DNA of 64,000 bases from Ciona savignyi (taxonomy: Eukaryota > Chordata > Ascidiacea > Phlebobranchia > Cionidae), in assembly GCA_000149265.1 (NCBI GenBank), contig CH003442.1, positions 86,728 to 150,727 of the forward strand, in the 5' to 3' direction. The position numbers and the translations under genes were made by a program. Of this stretch, positions 63,811 to 64,000 are shown piece by piece; position 1 is the first letter of the stretch; each line of letters opens with the position of its first letter. The notes under the pieces were generated by a model. That model searched no databases. It was not told the origin of the DNA and worked only from the letters and a program-made list of their open reading frames with translations.

Positions 63811-64000
63811 GTCGTATAATTTCTGGTAGTGGGGACTGCGTTCGCGCTATCCCCGTCTTTAACTTTGATCTGTGGTTACAGCAGGCTCACACAGCGCGTT
63901 TGGTCGATTCAACACCCACCCCCCCTGCGAACTCGGTTTCTGTTGCGTTTTGGTTACTCGGGACTATCGCCAAGCGACCGGTCTCCTACGTCATCGGATA
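63366..64000 (+). repeat. Tandem array of U1 snRNA units, period 575 bp
   Basis: The 60 bases at 63366-63425 (tgttgcgttttggttactcg ...) recur identically at 63941-64000, running off the window. Each unit would carry one U1 gene; only the first is visible. Confidence 0.85.
63694..63857 (+). ncRNA. RNU1: U1 small nuclear RNA gene
   Basis: The spliceosomal RNA that pairs with 5' splice sites. It begins ATACTTACCTG, the universal 5' end, and has 164 bases, as in human. Seen in order: stem-loop I with GATCA in the loop, the stem-loop II core CCAGGGCGAGGC with the U1A-type loop ATTGCAC, the region CCCCAAATGTGGG of stem-loop III, the Sm site AATTTCTGG (63818-63826) and the 3' stem-loop with GACTGCGTTCGCG. 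Transcription should be by Pol II from snRNA-type elements, which I cannot place. The second half of loop I differs from human (see findings). It opens a tandem array. Confidence 0.97.

Overview
The window looks like invertebrate chordate DNA, most likely an ascidian tunicate close to Ciona. The host genes have animal-type short exons and AT-rich introns of a few hundred bases, and the window is packed with one tRNA-derived SINE (roughly 50 full or partial copies) ending in a (TATCC)n tail that I associate from memory with Ciona; no database was searched. Three assembly gaps (runs of N) occur at 7884-7983, 22471-22732 and 53654-53766.

Layout. (1) 41-3987, plus: the last six coding exons of XRCC6/Ku70 (end joining), ending in the SAP domain. 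(2) 23599-6389, minus: PIGG, the GPI ethanolamine-phosphate transferase 2; fifteen exons found, about three more expected but not located. It is tail-to-tail with XRCC6. (3) 24849-26258, plus: an intronless ULK3 kinase with two MIT domains, head-to-head with PIGG. (4) 32596-28871, minus: a six-exon homologue of human C6orf136 (DUF2358), a predicted mitochondrial protein of unknown function. (5) 55694-36186, minus: a complete 16-exon adhesion GPCR of about 2124 residues; one 4.3-kb exon encodes 33 tandem calcium-binding EGF repeats, followed by a GAIN/GPS region and seven membrane helices. (6) 55.7-63.3 kb: mostly repeats, with two weak orphan coding stretches. (7) 63366-64000: the first unit of what looks like a tandem U1 snRNA array with a 575-bp period.

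The genes form no obvious pathway: DNA repair, GPI-anchor synthesis in the ER, a kinase of signalling/abscission, a mitochondrial protein and a surface receptor. The unifying theme is how repeats shape the introns. SINE copies, a 109-bp minisatellite that appears to derive from the 3' half of the SINE, an exon-derived minisatellite, several hAT-like MITEs with intact target duplications and long foldbacks lie within tens of bases of splice sites in many introns. A tRNA-like gene with an Asp-type body but an ACC anticodon sits inside a terminal-inverted-repeat element in PIGG intron 1.

All splice sites were deduced by eye from GT/AG signals, reading phase and similarity to remembered human proteins. 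Exon ends are therefore predictions, although the phases agree across every junction given unless stated otherwise.
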